Below are positions 18,481-28,389 of a DNA stretch of 64,000 nucleotides, piece after piece. The stretch spans positions 62,001-126,000 of the forward strand of contig CAZVHP010000002.1 of assembly GCA_964627305.1 (NCBI GenBank). Reading direction: 5' to 3'. Positions within the stretch are counted from its first letter, which is position 1. Each line of letters starts with the position of its first letter. Made by a program: the position numbers and the translations under genes. Under the pieces are notes generated by a model. The model ran no database searches, was not told where the DNA came from, and saw only the letters and a list, made by a program, of their open reading frames with translations. Source of the stretch: WJKG01 sp964627305 (GTDB lineage: Bacteria; Zixibacteria; MSB-5A5; GN15; FEB-12).

Positions 18481-19047
18481 ATGATTGCGCTTTTTCCCAT
18501 AAGCCGGGAGAGATCGTGCCGTTTCGTCTTGTTTGGACTCGTCGTGATGACTTCCTTCTGTTCGATCCCGGATGAGTTAGCGGCAGAGGTTCAGGGGAGC
18601 GATCAAAGGTGTTTAGTTCAGGAGTTATTCTGCCCGGATTCGGATTCGGCAGAGACGTCGCCTGAGTGGCGCCTGATAGTCTTCATGGATGTTCATGCCT
18701 GCCTGACTTGCACGGAGGACATGGATGCGTGGCGCCAGCTCCGTGATACTCTTGCGGCGAACGATGGGATTGTCAGCTTGTGGGCGCTGCGTGAGGACTC
18801 GGCTGATGTCTACTGGGCTATGAAACTGGAGGGTATAAGCAGCTGGGTTCGCGTCCTGAGCCAGCGAGACTTAAGGAAGCTGAGCTGGGACAAGCTCAGC
18901 ACGCCGGTGAAGATGCTGCTGGATCGCAGCTGTAAGGAAGTCGACAAAGGGGGGCGGATGGTCGATGTGGAGGCTTCCCGGCGCTTCATGCGGCGCCTCA
19001 TGCAGCACGTGTCTCATGGGGGGGAGCAGAGCTCAGGTGGCGAGTAA
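18481..19047 (+). CDS. Exported thioredoxin-like protein with one CxxC
   Basis: A 188-residue protein with an N-terminal hydrophobic segment (FVLFGLVVMTSFCSIP) and a thioredoxin-like strand-turn-helix: WRLIVFMDVHACLTCTEDMDAW with CLTC near residues 79-82. The strand order then matches a short thioredoxin fold (GIVSLWALRED, TPVKMLLDRS). The motif CLTC differs from classic CGPC, so a redox or scaffold role is possible. It is the last gene of the cluster between the direct repeats. A homologous role with the propeller protein upstream is only a guess. Confidence 0.55.
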   Translation: MIALFPISRERSCRFVLFGLVVMTSFCSIPDELAAEVQGSDQRCLVQELFCPDSDSAETSPEWRLIVFMDVHACLTCTEDMDAWRQLRDTLAANDGIVSLWALREDSADVYWAMKLEGISSWVRVLSQRDLRKLSWDKLSTPVKMLLDRSCKEVDKGGRMVDVEASRRFMRRLMQHVSHGGEQSSGGE

Positions 19048-19279
19048 GCGGGCTAAGGTGGCCCTCCAGAAGAAACCTTGTGTGCGTCTGGACACCTCGC
19101 CCATATGCTTCGATGGTGCAACCGCGCCTCCCTTCTACACCCAGTCGCTCAACCACAGAGACACGCTCAAGGAACGCGTGTCCCTCAATGGCCAGTGGCC
19201 AGTGCCGGGCTGGCACCAGTAAGGACTCGCCCGCGCGTTGTGTCCGTCAATACAGCGGCTTTCGGGGCGAATTCGTTCA

Positions 19280-19388
19280 GGGTGATGCCGCCGAAGATCA
19301 CTGGCGATTGGAAGTAGGAAGGGCCGAGCACGCCCGGAAGCCCGGATCATGACGATCCGGGCTTTCTTGTGCTTTGAGCGGTCGAGTG
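19280..19388 (+). repeat. 110-bp direct repeat, copy 2
   Basis: Same orientation as 16043-16152 and identical except for one missing C. It includes the hairpin AAGCCCGGATC/GATCCGGGCTT at 19338-19364. After GTCGAGTG the sequence departs from copy 1 and no 21-bp units follow. Confidence 0.95.
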
Positions 19389-19434
19389 GCTGTTGGGGGC
19401 AGAAGCCTCTCTTGCCCGCGGGAGTGTTAGAATC

Positions 19435-19462
19435 TTGACAATTTGGTATACATTGGTATATT
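19435..19462 (+). promoter_or_regulatory. Strong promoter for the beta-helix protein gene
   Basis: TTGACA and TATATT are separated by 16 bp. TTGGTATA occurs twice, 12 bp apart, within the spacer and -10 region, possibly an operator. The start near 19469 leaves a leader of about 140 nt. Confidence 0.65.
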
Positions 19463-19608
19463 GGAAAGGCAGGCACGTTCGTTGCTTAGCCGAGAAGTTC
19501 ATATCCTCGAATGGGTTTGACGCCGGGTACTGGCCGCTTCCGATCCTTGCACCATGACAACGACGAGATGCCGGCGTTTGCTCCGCATGAAGAAGGGAGA
19601 GTCTGTCA

Positions 19609-22600
19609 ATGCGTCTGGTTGTCAAGGTTGTCTTCGTGCTCGCCGCTGTCGTGCTGATGGCTGAATCAGGTCTTGGCGTGGTCTACCTGAACCGTGTTCT
19701 GATAGAGTGTGATCCGCTCACGTATAAAGTGGAGCCGCTGCACCTGTATGGCGAGGCGCTCAGCCTGAACCGAGGTTACCAGAATGAATACGGCGATTGT
19801 GTCGGTGATCCGCCCGGCCCTCCGTTCATTATCGAGTACGGTGTGACCATCGAGAATGTATACAACAGCGATGGTACGGTACTACATTGGGGTTCACTGA
19901 ATATTGACAACAGCTGGGGTGGCGGTGATCCGTTTGTGATAAAGATCGGCTATGGCGGGCTGGCGGTCAATGGAGATCTCATCGCGACTGGCCGCCCCGG
20001 TGATCCAGTCATCTTCAGCGGCGATTATAAGGTGTACGGCCCCTATGGCGGCGGACCGGGCAGTGTCGATCTGCAGGATTATACTTTCCAGTTCACTCAC
20101 TGCCGGTTCGTGAATTCACAAGTCGTGGGAAGTGGGCATGCGCTCGACGTAAGAGGGGGGCATTTGCATCTGGACAACTGTATGCTACTTGGGGGCACAA
20201 GGGCTATTCGTTTCCTGGCCGAGCGCTTCGGTGTGTGGGATGTGACGATGTCCAACTGCAGCTTCTCCGGCTTCGACTGCGGCCCCGGGGGGGGACCAGT
20301 CGCACTCAACGACATCGGAAGCATCGAGATTCACGGTGTACACTTCGCGAATTGCCTTTATGACGTTGCCAATAGCACCGGATTGGGACTGATAGAGATC
20401 AACTCCGCCGCCGCGATCGGTGACATTACGGGGCTGAGCGGAAGTGGCAACTCCCGCAACTGGATCAGACTCTCCAGTTCCAATGTTTACGTGCGGGACT
20501 CCGCTCGATGGCAGTCAAACAATGATTTCACCATACATGTTCCGAACTACCTTCTGGTCGATACCAATGCTTTTCTGTTCGTGGATAAGGGTTCGGTTCT
20601 GCAAATGGGTCCAGCTGCCACGATGCATGTGAAGGGCAGTATGATTGTGGACAGCGCTGTTATAACGTCGGTTTTGGATAACACGTACGGAGTACTAACC
20701 CCGGGCGTGTCAACCGATGTACCCAGCGACGTTTACAAGTGGTATGGCATTCAGGTCTATCCAGGGGCTGCGCTGGAGTTGCGGAACGATGCACGTCTGC
20801 GATGGACGCAGTATCCCGTCTCAGGAGAGGGAAGGGTGACGCTGGATCACAGCACTATCGAGCAGTGCTGGGGGGGCATCAACATGCTGGCGACCAGTCC
20901 CAGTCGACTCGAAGTCCGTGGGAGTACGATTGACCAGCTCTACAGCACGGCACCCGGCATCAGATTCAATCTGAGCATCAGCACGTTCGACTCCGCCTCG
21001 GGTCGGATTCTCATTGACAGCAGCTGGATCACACAGTCTGGCGGTGACGGTATTCATATCGGCGGTGGAAACGGGCGCCCGCTCGAGGACAGTCTCAATA
21101 TCACTATCAGTAACTCGGTGATCTCGGGCAATAGCGGATCCGGTATTTACGGCAATTTCGGTCCGCCGGCGGATTCGGTGGTGATCGTCAATAACCGTAT
21201 TGTTGGTAACGGTAGCAATGGACTCTATCTGGCCGACAATGGTTGTGACTCCATGGATGTCAGGCTGGAGAACAACGTTGCGATCGGCAATGGCGGCAGC
21301 GGTTTGAGCGTGAGGACCGGGTTCGTCGATGCTATCGGCAACACCTCCGTATTCAATGGTCAGATGGGGCTGTCGTATCCCTACAAGCCGCAGAAGCCGG
21401 GCACGGTGGCCAACAACATTCTTGCCTGCAATGACCGCTACGGGCTGTACTGCTATGCCAAGTATGGCGGAACCGTGCCGGCGATTGCGTACAATGTCTT
21501 CTGGCAAAACAATGACGGTAGTAACGATCTGGACATCCAGGCCGACGGTTTCACGATCAGTACAGTGGTCGAGTTGCAGGCGCTGGGAGGGGTAGGCCTG
21601 ACCAACGAAGCGTTCGCGCCGGGTCTCAAGTCAGAGTATCGCGATGTAATCAGATTCAACCAGTATAACCAGACTTTGCGTCAGTCGGCGATCTATGTCG
21701 ACGGCGACAGCCTGCAGGCGGGTCAGCTTGACGGCTTGGCAATTCTACCCAGCCACCGTGACACCACGGCATGGTTCTATGTCCTTCGCAACACGTCTGA
21801 TACCATATATGTCGCGGGCGATATCTCGTCGGTGGTCAACATTCACGATACGCTGACGGTCTTCGAGTACCATCTTGCGGCGGTTTCTCCGGCGATTGAT
21901 TTTGGCCGCAACGACTACGTGACCACCGAGTACGATGTCGACGGCGATGCGCGGATGATCGACGGTAACGAGGATGGCACCGCGACGGTCGATGCCGGAG
22001 CGGACGAGTTCAATCCGGACAGCACCAATATCCACTTGTGGGTTCTGCGACCGGAGACCGACAGCATCCTGACGCCCGGTGCGGAGGTCTGGGTGGTGTG
22101 GGCGACGCAGGGGGTTGACAGTGTCGCCATTGATTTTGCCCTCGATATTGCCGCGGGTCAGGCGCCTCAATGGCAGGTGCTTGCCACGAGTGTGCCGATT
22201 GCGCCCAATCTCTTTTCATGGGTCGTGCCTGATACGCTGTCATATCGCACGAAGGTCCGTATTCGCGATGCCTCCGGGTCGGGCTATCAGGTTGAGAGCG
22301 GGTATTTCCACATCAAGCCTTCGTGTTTGACTCGGGTGACCGCCGACAGCACGTATGAACGCTTTGTGCCGTCGGTACATGCCTGGCAACTGCCGAATGA
22401 GGCCGGCACGTTGTGGCCCGCTTCATGGCACAGCCAGTTTGACTACACGACCGGGACAGACCCGTATACAAGCCGGCCCTATCCCGGCGCTGACACGGCG
22501 TACCACTTCGGGTCCGTGAGTGGCGACATATTTCCAGACTGGCCATTGTTCGTGCGCACGTTCGGGGCCGATGCGTGCTACCACAATACCCCCTCGGGAC

Positions 22601-24231
22601 TGATGTATGTAATGCGCGCGATTTATTTCTGGGAGCAAATCCGAACGATCTGGAACGGTAGTTGTGTCGGATTGAGTTCATCGGCGCTGCTGGCATTCGG
22701 CAATCGTGACCCCTTGCAGGTCCAGTGGCCCGATTGTGCTCTGCCGGATACGCTGCATAGTCAAGCGATTGACGACAGCACCCGCATATTGGTCAACTAC
22801 TACCAGACGCGGCAGTTCGCCAAGACCGAGCGCGAAGCTTTTGCCGACAACTTCACCAAGACGCCGGTCGGCACGCTGTCGGAGATCAAGGCAATGCTCC
22901 TGGAGAGTGCCGGTGATGTCGCGATGGTCGGAATAGGCAATCAGCCCGGAGATGGCTGGCATGCCATGGCTGCGTATGAAGTGGCACCACATGCTGACGC
23001 CAACTGCAAGAGCGTTCGTGTCTACGATCCCAACAGGCCGGGTGTTGACACCTCGACCATCAAGGTTGATACAGTGGCTAACACCTGGTACTACTCCGGT
23101 TTCGCCGGCTGGGGCGGCAGCAAGCACTTCCTGGTGTTGTACCCGGTCCGCCATGCGCTGGGTGACCCCGAGTTCAAGGGGGCGCAGTTTGAGGCTGTGT
23201 TCGCCCAGGATGGCGACAGGGAAGGTCATGCGCTGCAATTGTTGTTTAGTCGAGGTGCCGATTTCGTGGCTACGGATGTTGCCGGCGACTCGGTGGTCTC
23301 GGGCGGCTCCGGCATGATCAACACCATTGATGGGGCTACCCCCCTCATAGTGTTTGAGGGCGAGTCCGCGCCCCCCTACGGATTCGCCGTGCCTGAGTCC
23401 GAGTATGCGGTCACGCTCAACATGACTGAGGACGGGATGGCCTCGGTGGGAGCGTTCTTCGATTCGCTCTATATTGGCTATGCGCGCGATGACGCTGTTT
23501 CGGGACAGACCGATGAGCTGGTTATTGGTGATGGTTTGACGCTGGTCAATCCTGACAAGGCGCCCCGGATCGCGCAGCTTCGTATGGTACGAACGATGGC
23601 GCCGGGCGAGCGAGCAATCGTGGTGGATGACATTCAGATCGGGACGGGAGGGTCGCTGGAGCTGGAGCCGATTGACATATCCGGTTGGTACCTGTCCAAT
23701 CCGGGCGAGGCGCGCACTTATACGTTGTGGCTGAGACAGGTTGATGCCGACGAAGAGCGCATGTTCTTGGCTCACGAGGTGCCACTCGATGCCGGGGTGG
23801 GGCATATCATTACGCCGGTCTGGGAGGAGTTTGAAGGGGATATCTGTATCGTGTATGTGGATACCGACGGTGATCACGTGCCGGATGATTCTCTGACAGT
23901 GATTTCCGACATCGGGACGGCGGTCGAGGGTGGGCATGGCGGTGCCCTGCCGTATCGGTTCGAGCTGTCGCAGAACTACCCGAATCCGTTCAATCCGTCG
24001 ACGACGATCGAGTACAGCCTGTCGAGACGCCATAAGGTGAGCATTGATGTGTTCAATATCATGGGTCAGAAGGTGCGCACCCTGATCGACCGGGAGCAGT
24101 CAGCCGGCGCGTACACGATTACCTGGGACGGCACCACCGATACGGGCAATCGGGCAGCAACCGGCATCTATCTGTACCGTTTCCAGGCCGGTGATTACGT
24201 AGAGACGAAGAAGATGCTGCTGTTGAAGTAG
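19609..24231 (+). CDS. T9SS-secreted beta-helix protein with embedded papain-like domain
   Basis: A 1540-residue protein with a Sec signal peptide (MRLVVKVVFVLAAVVLMAESGLG). Residues about 60-700 are right-handed beta-helix repeats, with short strands and Asn ladders such as NNRIVGNGSNGLYL. A linker (about 800-900) leads to a domain whose order Cys1019 (NGSCVGLSSSALL), His1118 (GDGWHAMAAYEV) and Asp1140 (VRVYDPNRPG) matches papain-like cysteine peptidases. The C-terminus is a T9SS type A domain (ELSQNYPNPFNPSTTIEYS) ending KKMLLLK. It is probably exported across the outer membrane and surface-bound or released. Peptidase activity is inferred from the spacing of the triad only. Confidence 0.85.
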   Translation: MRLVVKVVFVLAAVVLMAESGLGVVYLNRVLIECDPLTYKVEPLHLYGEALSLNRGYQNEYGDCVGDPPGPPFIIEYGVTIENVYNSDGTVLHWGSLNIDNSWGGGDPFVIKIGYGGLAVNGDLIATGRPGDPVIFSGDYKVYGPYGGGPGSVDLQDYTFQFTHCRFVNSQVVGSGHALDVRGGHLHLDNCMLLGGTRAIRFLAERFGVWDVTMSNCSFSGFDCGPGGGPVALNDIGSIEIHGVHFANCLYDVANSTGLGLIEINSAAAIGDITGLSGSGNSRNWIRLSSSNVYVRDSARWQSNNDFTIHVPNYLLVDTNAFLFVDKGSVLQMGPAATMHVKGSMIVDSAVITSVLDNTYGVLTPGVSTDVPSDVYKWYGIQVYPGAALELRNDARLRWTQYPVSGEGRVTLDHSTIEQCWGGINMLATSPSRLEVRGSTIDQLYSTAPGIRFNLSISTFDSASGRILIDSSWITQSGGDGIHIGGGNGRPLEDSLNITISNSVISGNSGSGIYGNFGPPADSVVIVNNRIVGNGSNGLYLADNGCDSMDVRLENNVAIGNGGSGLSVRTGFVDAIGNTSVFNGQMGLSYPYKPQKPGTVANNILACNDRYGLYCYAKYGGTVPAIAYNVFWQNNDGSNDLDIQADGFTISTVVELQALGGVGLTNEAFAPGLKSEYRDVIRFNQYNQTLRQSAIYVDGDSLQAGQLDGLAILPSHRDTTAWFYVLRNTSDTIYVAGDISSVVNIHDTLTVFEYHLAAVSPAIDFGRNDYVTTEYDVDGDARMIDGNEDGTATVDAGADEFNPDSTNIHLWVLRPETDSILTPGAEVWVVWATQGVDSVAIDFALDIAAGQAPQWQVLATSVPIAPNLFSWVVPDTLSYRTKVRIRDASGSGYQVESGYFHIKPSCLTRVTADSTYERFVPSVHAWQLPNEAGTLWPASWHSQFDYTTGTDPYTSRPYPGADTAYHFGSVSGDIFPDWPLFVRTFGADACYHNTPSGLMYVMRAIYFWEQIRTIWNGSCVGLSSSALLAFGNRDPLQVQWPDCALPDTLHSQAIDDSTRILVNYYQTRQFAKTEREAFADNFTKTPVGTLSEIKAMLLESAGDVAMVGIGNQPGDGWHAMAAYEVAPHADANCKSVRVYDPNRPGVDTSTIKVDTVANTWYYSGFAGWGGSKHFLVLYPVRHALGDPEFKGAQFEAVFAQDGDREGHALQLLFSRGADFVATDVAGDSVVSGGSGMINTIDGATPLIVFEGESAPPYGFAVPESEYAVTLNMTEDGMASVGAFFDSLYIGYARDDAVSGQTDELVIGDGLTLVNPDKAPRIAQLRMVRTMAPGERAIVVDDIQIGTGGSLELEPIDISGWYLSNPGEARTYTLWLRQVDADEERMFLAHEVPLDAGVGHIITPVWEEFEGDICIVYVDTDGDHVPDDSLTVISDIGTAVEGGHGGALPYRFELSQNYPNPFNPSTTIEYSLSRRHKVSIDVFNIMGQKVRTLIDREQSAGAYTITWDGTTDTGNRAATGIYLYRFQAGDYVETKKMLLLK

Positions 24232-24267
24232 GCAGGGGGTCGATGGTGTCGTTGCATTACCGCGGCA

Positions 24268-24317
24268 GGTCGCGCGAATTGACGTGCCTGCCGGTCGCGC
24301 GAACTGACGTGCCTGCC
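24268..24317 (+). repeat. Two tandem 25-bp repeats
   Basis: GGTCGCGCGAATTGACG and GGTCGCGCGAACTGACG, each followed by TGCCTGCC, lie head to tail with one mismatch. GGCAGG just before unit 1 is complementary to CCTGCC at the end of each unit, so it can fold. Placed just after the stop of the beta-helix gene, between converging genes. Confidence 0.85.
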
Positions 24318-24469
24318 GTACGGCTGGGTGACGCACGTCAGAATGCTCTCTTCTTATCGCCTTTGGAACCGGGGCAGCCTACGTGATGCAGGGCCGGATT
24401 CTGCGGCGGTGTACGGGAAATGATGTCGTGGTATCTCGCCGTCGGATACAGGTCAATGAGCGCGAGATG

Positions 24470-25564
24470 CTATCGGGGTCCCCAGGTCGCGATGCTACTT
24501 GCGCTTACCCCGCCTGCGGTCGTGAATCTCCCTCCGGCAATCAGGCGTGTACCAATGGTGAACAGGCTTCTCACATAGCCGTCTGTTCCTGAGCTCAGCG
24601 GGCTCCACTCGGTGCCATCCCATACGGCAATGTTGTTGGCGCCGACACTTCCGGCCGTGACGAACTCGCCCCCGACGACCAGTTTGCCATCGAATTCCTC
24701 AAGGGCGAAGGCTGCAGCACTCAGACCCGATCCGGGGCTGCCCCACATTGAGCCGTCCCAGAAAGCAATGTGGTTGACGTTATGCCCACCGGCTTTCAGG
24801 AATCTGCCGGCGGCGACAAGCGTATTCTGGTAGACGCCCAGACCGTAGACACCGAGATTGCCGAGACCGTCGGCCATACCGGAGCTCAGGGCTGACCATG
24901 AGGAGCCGTTCCAGGCAGCGATGCAGTTTGTGGTAACGCCGCCAGAGGTTGCAAACCAGCCACCGGCAATCAGCTTATTGTCCCAGACAGTCAAGCAGTG
25001 TACCTGAGCGCTCATTCCCGATCCGAGAGCTGACCACGAGGTACCATCCCAGGCGGCAATGTATTTGGCGCTGGTGCCATCGGCGGTTGTGAACTGCCCG
25101 CCTGCAATCAGCTTTCCGTCATAGACGGCGAGAGCCCAGACGGCATTATTCATGCCCGATCCCAGGGGGGACCACGAGGTACCGTCCCAGGCGGCGATGT
25201 AATTCGCGGTGGTGCCACCGGCGGTCGTAAACCAGCCACCGGCAATCAGTTGACCGTCGTATACGATGAGATCGGAGACGGTACTACTCAGACTCGAGCC
25301 CAGCGGCGTCCAGGCAGTGCCATTCCATGAGGCGACGTAGTTCACGTTCACACCGCCGGCAGTGTCAAAGCCGCCACCAGCAATCAGTCTACCGGCATAG
25401 AAGGTGCTGCTGGTCACTTCGCCATTGCAACCGGATCCAAGCGGCGACCATGCCAACTCCACCGGGCCGACCGGACTGTCATCATCCGAACAGCCAATTA
25501 CGAGCATGCCCACAACTGTCATGAGACAGATCCCGGCGAGTACGAAGAACCTGCGAGTGTGCAT
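24470..25564 (-). CDS. Seven-bladed beta-propeller lipoprotein
   Basis: A 364-residue protein with a lipoprotein signal (LVIGC, Cys near residue 25) and an Asp-rich linker. Seven repeats of about 46 residues follow, each of the form LGSGM...V..L.VYDGKLIAGGxFTTAGG...YIAAWDGTSWSP. The N-terminal ELAWSP strand and the final IATWGPR suggest velcro closure of a seven-bladed propeller. Extracytoplasmic; probably a binding or scaffold protein. Ligand unknown. Confidence 0.8.
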   Translation of the reverse strand: MHTRRFFVLAGICLMTVVGMLVIGCSDDDSPVGPVELAWSPLGSGCNGEVTSSTFYAGRLIAGGGFDTAGGVNVNYVASWNGTAWTPLGSSLSSTVSDLIVYDGQLIAGGWFTTAGGTTANYIAAWDGTSWSPLGSGMNNAVWALAVYDGKLIAGGQFTTADGTSAKYIAAWDGTSWSALGSGMSAQVHCLTVWDNKLIAGGWFATSGGVTTNCIAAWNGSSWSALSSGMADGLGNLGVYGLGVYQNTLVAAGRFLKAGGHNVNHIAFWDGSMWGSPGSGLSAAAFALEEFDGKLVVGGEFVTAGSVGANNIAVWDGTEWSPLSSGTDGYVRSLFTIGTRLIAGGRFTTAGGVSASSIATWGPR

Positions 25565-26025
25565 ATGAACCTTTCTGTGGTGTACAGGCAGCGCAGTACG
25601 ACCTGCCTACTGGGGGTGGAGTTGTCCTGACGCCAGAATAGATCATTGCCTCCATGAAGTCAAGTGGAACCCGCCCGTGGCCGAGTCGGGGTGGTGCCTC
25701 ATCGGCCATTGTCAGTGGAGGCCTTGTGGAAACAGAGCAGGAATCGCAGGCTGCGTAGTTCCGGACTGAGGGACTTCGAGTTCTCCCTGATGTGATGCTG
25801 GCCGGCAGCAGGTTGACGCCTCACGTTGCCCGAGAAACTTCTGTGCCCTCTGTGATGGCCATTGGACATCTGCTACTTAGGGTGAATGGCGGGACAAGTT
25901 TCTGTGCCGATCGTCGGCGCCAAACTCGGTGCGCAATGGTTGTTGATTGTGGGGCGCGTCGTTGCTATTTTCCCGGCAGTTGTGGATCGTTGCCGGTATC
26001 TGCTGTTTGCTGAAGGAAAATCACG
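25565..26025. other. Divergent intergenic region with a promoter (25943-25971)
   Basis: No gene is supported. TTGATT and TATTTT separated by 17 bp at 25943-25971 can drive the permease gene, with about 48 nt of leader. The promoter for the divergent propeller lipoprotein was not identified. Confidence 0.45.
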
Positions 26026-28374
26026 TTGTCCGGTGAGATAGTTGTCCTGCTTGTCATAGTCGCGGCGGCGCTTGTTCTTTTTGTGAGTGGTCGACTGCGT
26101 GTGGATGTGGTGGGTCTGCTGGTGTTATCGGCCCTGGCCCTGACCGGGCTGGTCACGCCGCAGGAAGCCTTGGCCGGTTTCAGCAGCCCGGCGGTTGTCA
26201 CGGTGTGGGCGCTCTTCATTCTGACTTCCGGGCTGGCGCGCACAGGGATTGCCCATCTTCTGGGGCAGCCGCTTCAACGTTTCGCCAAGGGAGGGGAAGC
26301 TGCCCTCATAGCCGCGCTGATGGTCACCGCCAGTCTGTTGTCGGCGTTGATTAACACTGTCACGGTTGCGGCTATCCTGATGCCGGCAACGATGGAGCTG
26401 GCCCGGCGCAGCCGCCGGCCGCCTTCCCGGTTGCTTTTGCCGCTGGCGCTGGGATGTCTGCTCGGTGGCCCGTTCACCGGTATTTCCACACCGCCCAACA
26501 TTCTGGTTACCGACGCAGTTCGCAACGCCGGCCTGGAGCCGTTTGCCATATTCGACTTCACCCCCATTACTGCTGCTATCGTGATCAGCGGGATAGCTTT
26601 CATGGTGGTTCTCGGGCGACGCCTGCTGCCGAAAGGACGATCGACATCTGACCGCGAGGGGCAGATGGCTCTGGGGGCGTCATACCAACTGAACGCTTTC
26701 ATATTCACGACTCGCATACCGAGTGGGTCGCCGCTCGACGGGCACACGCTGGCGGAGAGTCGGCTGGGATCGGCTCTTCACCTGAACGTGCTGGCACTCG
26801 AGCGCAAGGGTGTTCTGATGCTTGCTCCCCGGCCGAGTGATGTGCTTGGGTCAGGGGATGTGCTGATCGTCCACGGTCAGCCCGATCACCTGCATCGCTT
26901 TCAGGCCAGTCAGCACTTGTCTGTCGAGTCGCATGAGGCGGTTCGGGGTGTGCTTGCCGAGCGCCTGCTGGCAGCCGAAGCGCTGGTTCCGGAAGGTTCA
27001 CCACTGGTCGGCAAGACGCTGGCCGAGATCGGCTTGCGCCGGGAGTACGGGGTCCATGTGGTCGCGGTCCACCTGCCCGGTGGCAGCAAGATCGCGGATC
27101 TGGGCCACCACCGATTGTCAGCCGGGGAGCGGCTGTTGTTGCAGGGTGAGCGTGAGCGTCTGGATGCGCTGGCCGGCCAGGGGTTTCTGACGGCGCAGCG
27201 AGACGTGCCCATGAGCGATATTGCCGATCTGACCGCGGGCCGCTCGCAGTTGCTGACAGTGAGGGTCCCGCAGGGGTCTGTTCTGGCTGGTCATGCTCTT
27301 TTAGAGAGTCGTCTGGGCAACGGGTTCGGCTTGACGGTCGTGGCGATTGTCAGGGACGAGGACTTGCTTTGCATGCCGTCACCGGACGAGAAGGTGCAAG
27401 AGGGGGATCTGCTGGTCTTACAGGGGTCGCCGCGGGATCTTGAGATTCTTGAAGGTCTGCAGCAGCTTAGAATCGAGGAGCAGACGTACAGCCAGACGGC
27501 TGAATTGGAGTCGCAGCAGATCGGTGTGACGGAGGTACTGCTCTCGCCCCGGACGACGCTGGCCGGGCGTTCCCTGGCTGAGTTGCTCTTTCGGGAGCGG
27601 TATGGTATCAGGGTGCTGGCGATCTGGAGACGGGGTCAGGCGTATCGCACGGGCCTGCAGGACATGCCGCTGCAGTTTGGCGATGCGCTGCTTGTCTATG
27701 GGCAGCGGCGCAATCTGGAAGCGCTGGCGAGGGATGCGGATTTTCTCGTGCTGGATGAAGCTGCTGCGCAGGCTCCCCGGACAGAGAAGGGGGCGATCGC
27801 CGCTGCCATAATGGTAGCCGTGATACTGAGTGCCATTCTGGGGCTGGTACCCATAGCCATTGCAGCGCTGGCCGGTGCGGCCCTGATGGTGCTGGTGGGT
27901 TGTTTGAGTATGGAGGAGGCGTATCGGGCGATCGACTGGAAGGTCGTGTTTCTGATTGCAAGTATGCTGCCGCTTGGTGCTGCGATCGAGAACACCGGGG
28001 CGGCCCAGATGGGAGCCTCTGCCCTAATCGCGGCAGTAGGAGATTTTGGTCCGCACTGGGGTGTGGCCGCGCTGTTTGTGGTGACGGTGCTGTGCACTCA
28101 GATTATTCCGACAGCGGCTCTGGTGGTGCTGATGGCACCTGTTGCACTCAGCGCTGCCAGCACGCTGGGGATTTCTCCGCATCTGTTGATGATGACAGTT
28201 GCCATTGCGGCATCTTCGAGTTTCGCCAGTCCCCTGTCACATCCGGCTCATCTGCTGGTTATGGGGCCGGGCGGCTACCGGTTTGTTGACTATCTGAAGG
28301 TGGGGATCCCGATTACCATCATTGCGTTGATAGTGTCGGTGGTGTTGCTGCCGATACTGTGGCCGCCCTATTAG
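26026..28374 (+). CDS. SLC13/DASS-type permease with central RCK_C domains
   Basis: A 782-residue inner-membrane transporter. The N-terminal hydrophobic half contains STPPNILVT near residue 162, equivalent to the SNT/P Na-binding loop of divalent anion:sodium symporters. A cytoplasmic middle (about 220-600) holds four RCK_C (TrkA-C) domains, each with a form of PxGSxLxGxTLAESRLG. The C-terminal half ends with the second symporter motif SPLSHPAHLLVMGPGGYRF. TTG 26026 is the start, with AAGGA about 10 bases upstream. It probably imports sulfate or dicarboxylates with regulation through ligand binding to the RCK_C domains. The substrate is not determinable. Confidence 0.85.
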   Translation: MSGEIVVLLVIVAAALVLFVSGRLRVDVVGLLVLSALALTGLVTPQEALAGFSSPAVVTVWALFILTSGLARTGIAHLLGQPLQRFAKGGEAALIAALMVTASLLSALINTVTVAAILMPATMELARRSRRPPSRLLLPLALGCLLGGPFTGISTPPNILVTDAVRNAGLEPFAIFDFTPITAAIVISGIAFMVVLGRRLLPKGRSTSDREGQMALGASYQLNAFIFTTRIPSGSPLDGHTLAESRLGSALHLNVLALERKGVLMLAPRPSDVLGSGDVLIVHGQPDHLHRFQASQHLSVESHEAVRGVLAERLLAAEALVPEGSPLVGKTLAEIGLRREYGVHVVAVHLPGGSKIADLGHHRLSAGERLLLQGERERLDALAGQGFLTAQRDVPMSDIADLTAGRSQLLTVRVPQGSVLAGHALLESRLGNGFGLTVVAIVRDEDLLCMPSPDEKVQEGDLLVLQGSPRDLEILEGLQQLRIEEQTYSQTAELESQQIGVTEVLLSPRTTLAGRSLAELLFRERYGIRVLAIWRRGQAYRTGLQDMPLQFGDALLVYGQRRNLEALARDADFLVLDEAAAQAPRTEKGAIAAAIMVAVILSAILGLVPIAIAALAGAALMVLVGCLSMEEAYRAIDWKVVFLIASMLPLGAAIENTGAAQMGASALIAAVGDFGPHWGVAALFVVTVLCTQIIPTAALVVLMAPVALSAASTLGISPHLLMMTVAIAASSSFASPLSHPAHLLVMGPGGYRFVDYLKVGIPITIIALIVSVVLLPILWPPY

Positions 28375-28389
28375 CCGTGCGAGGGGCCG

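Larger units (their letters stand above)
19048..19608. other. Intergenic region holding repeat copy 2 and a promoter
   Basis: These 561 bases contain no supported gene. They hold the second copy of the 110-bp repeat with its terminator, a strong promoter and a leader of about 140 nt before the beta-helix protein. Confidence 0.6.

Noticed and set aside
25931..25940. GCGCAATGGT, like the RRM leader motif
   Set aside because: It lies upstream of the permease promoter -35, is only 10 bases, and lacks the pairing arm; probably chance.
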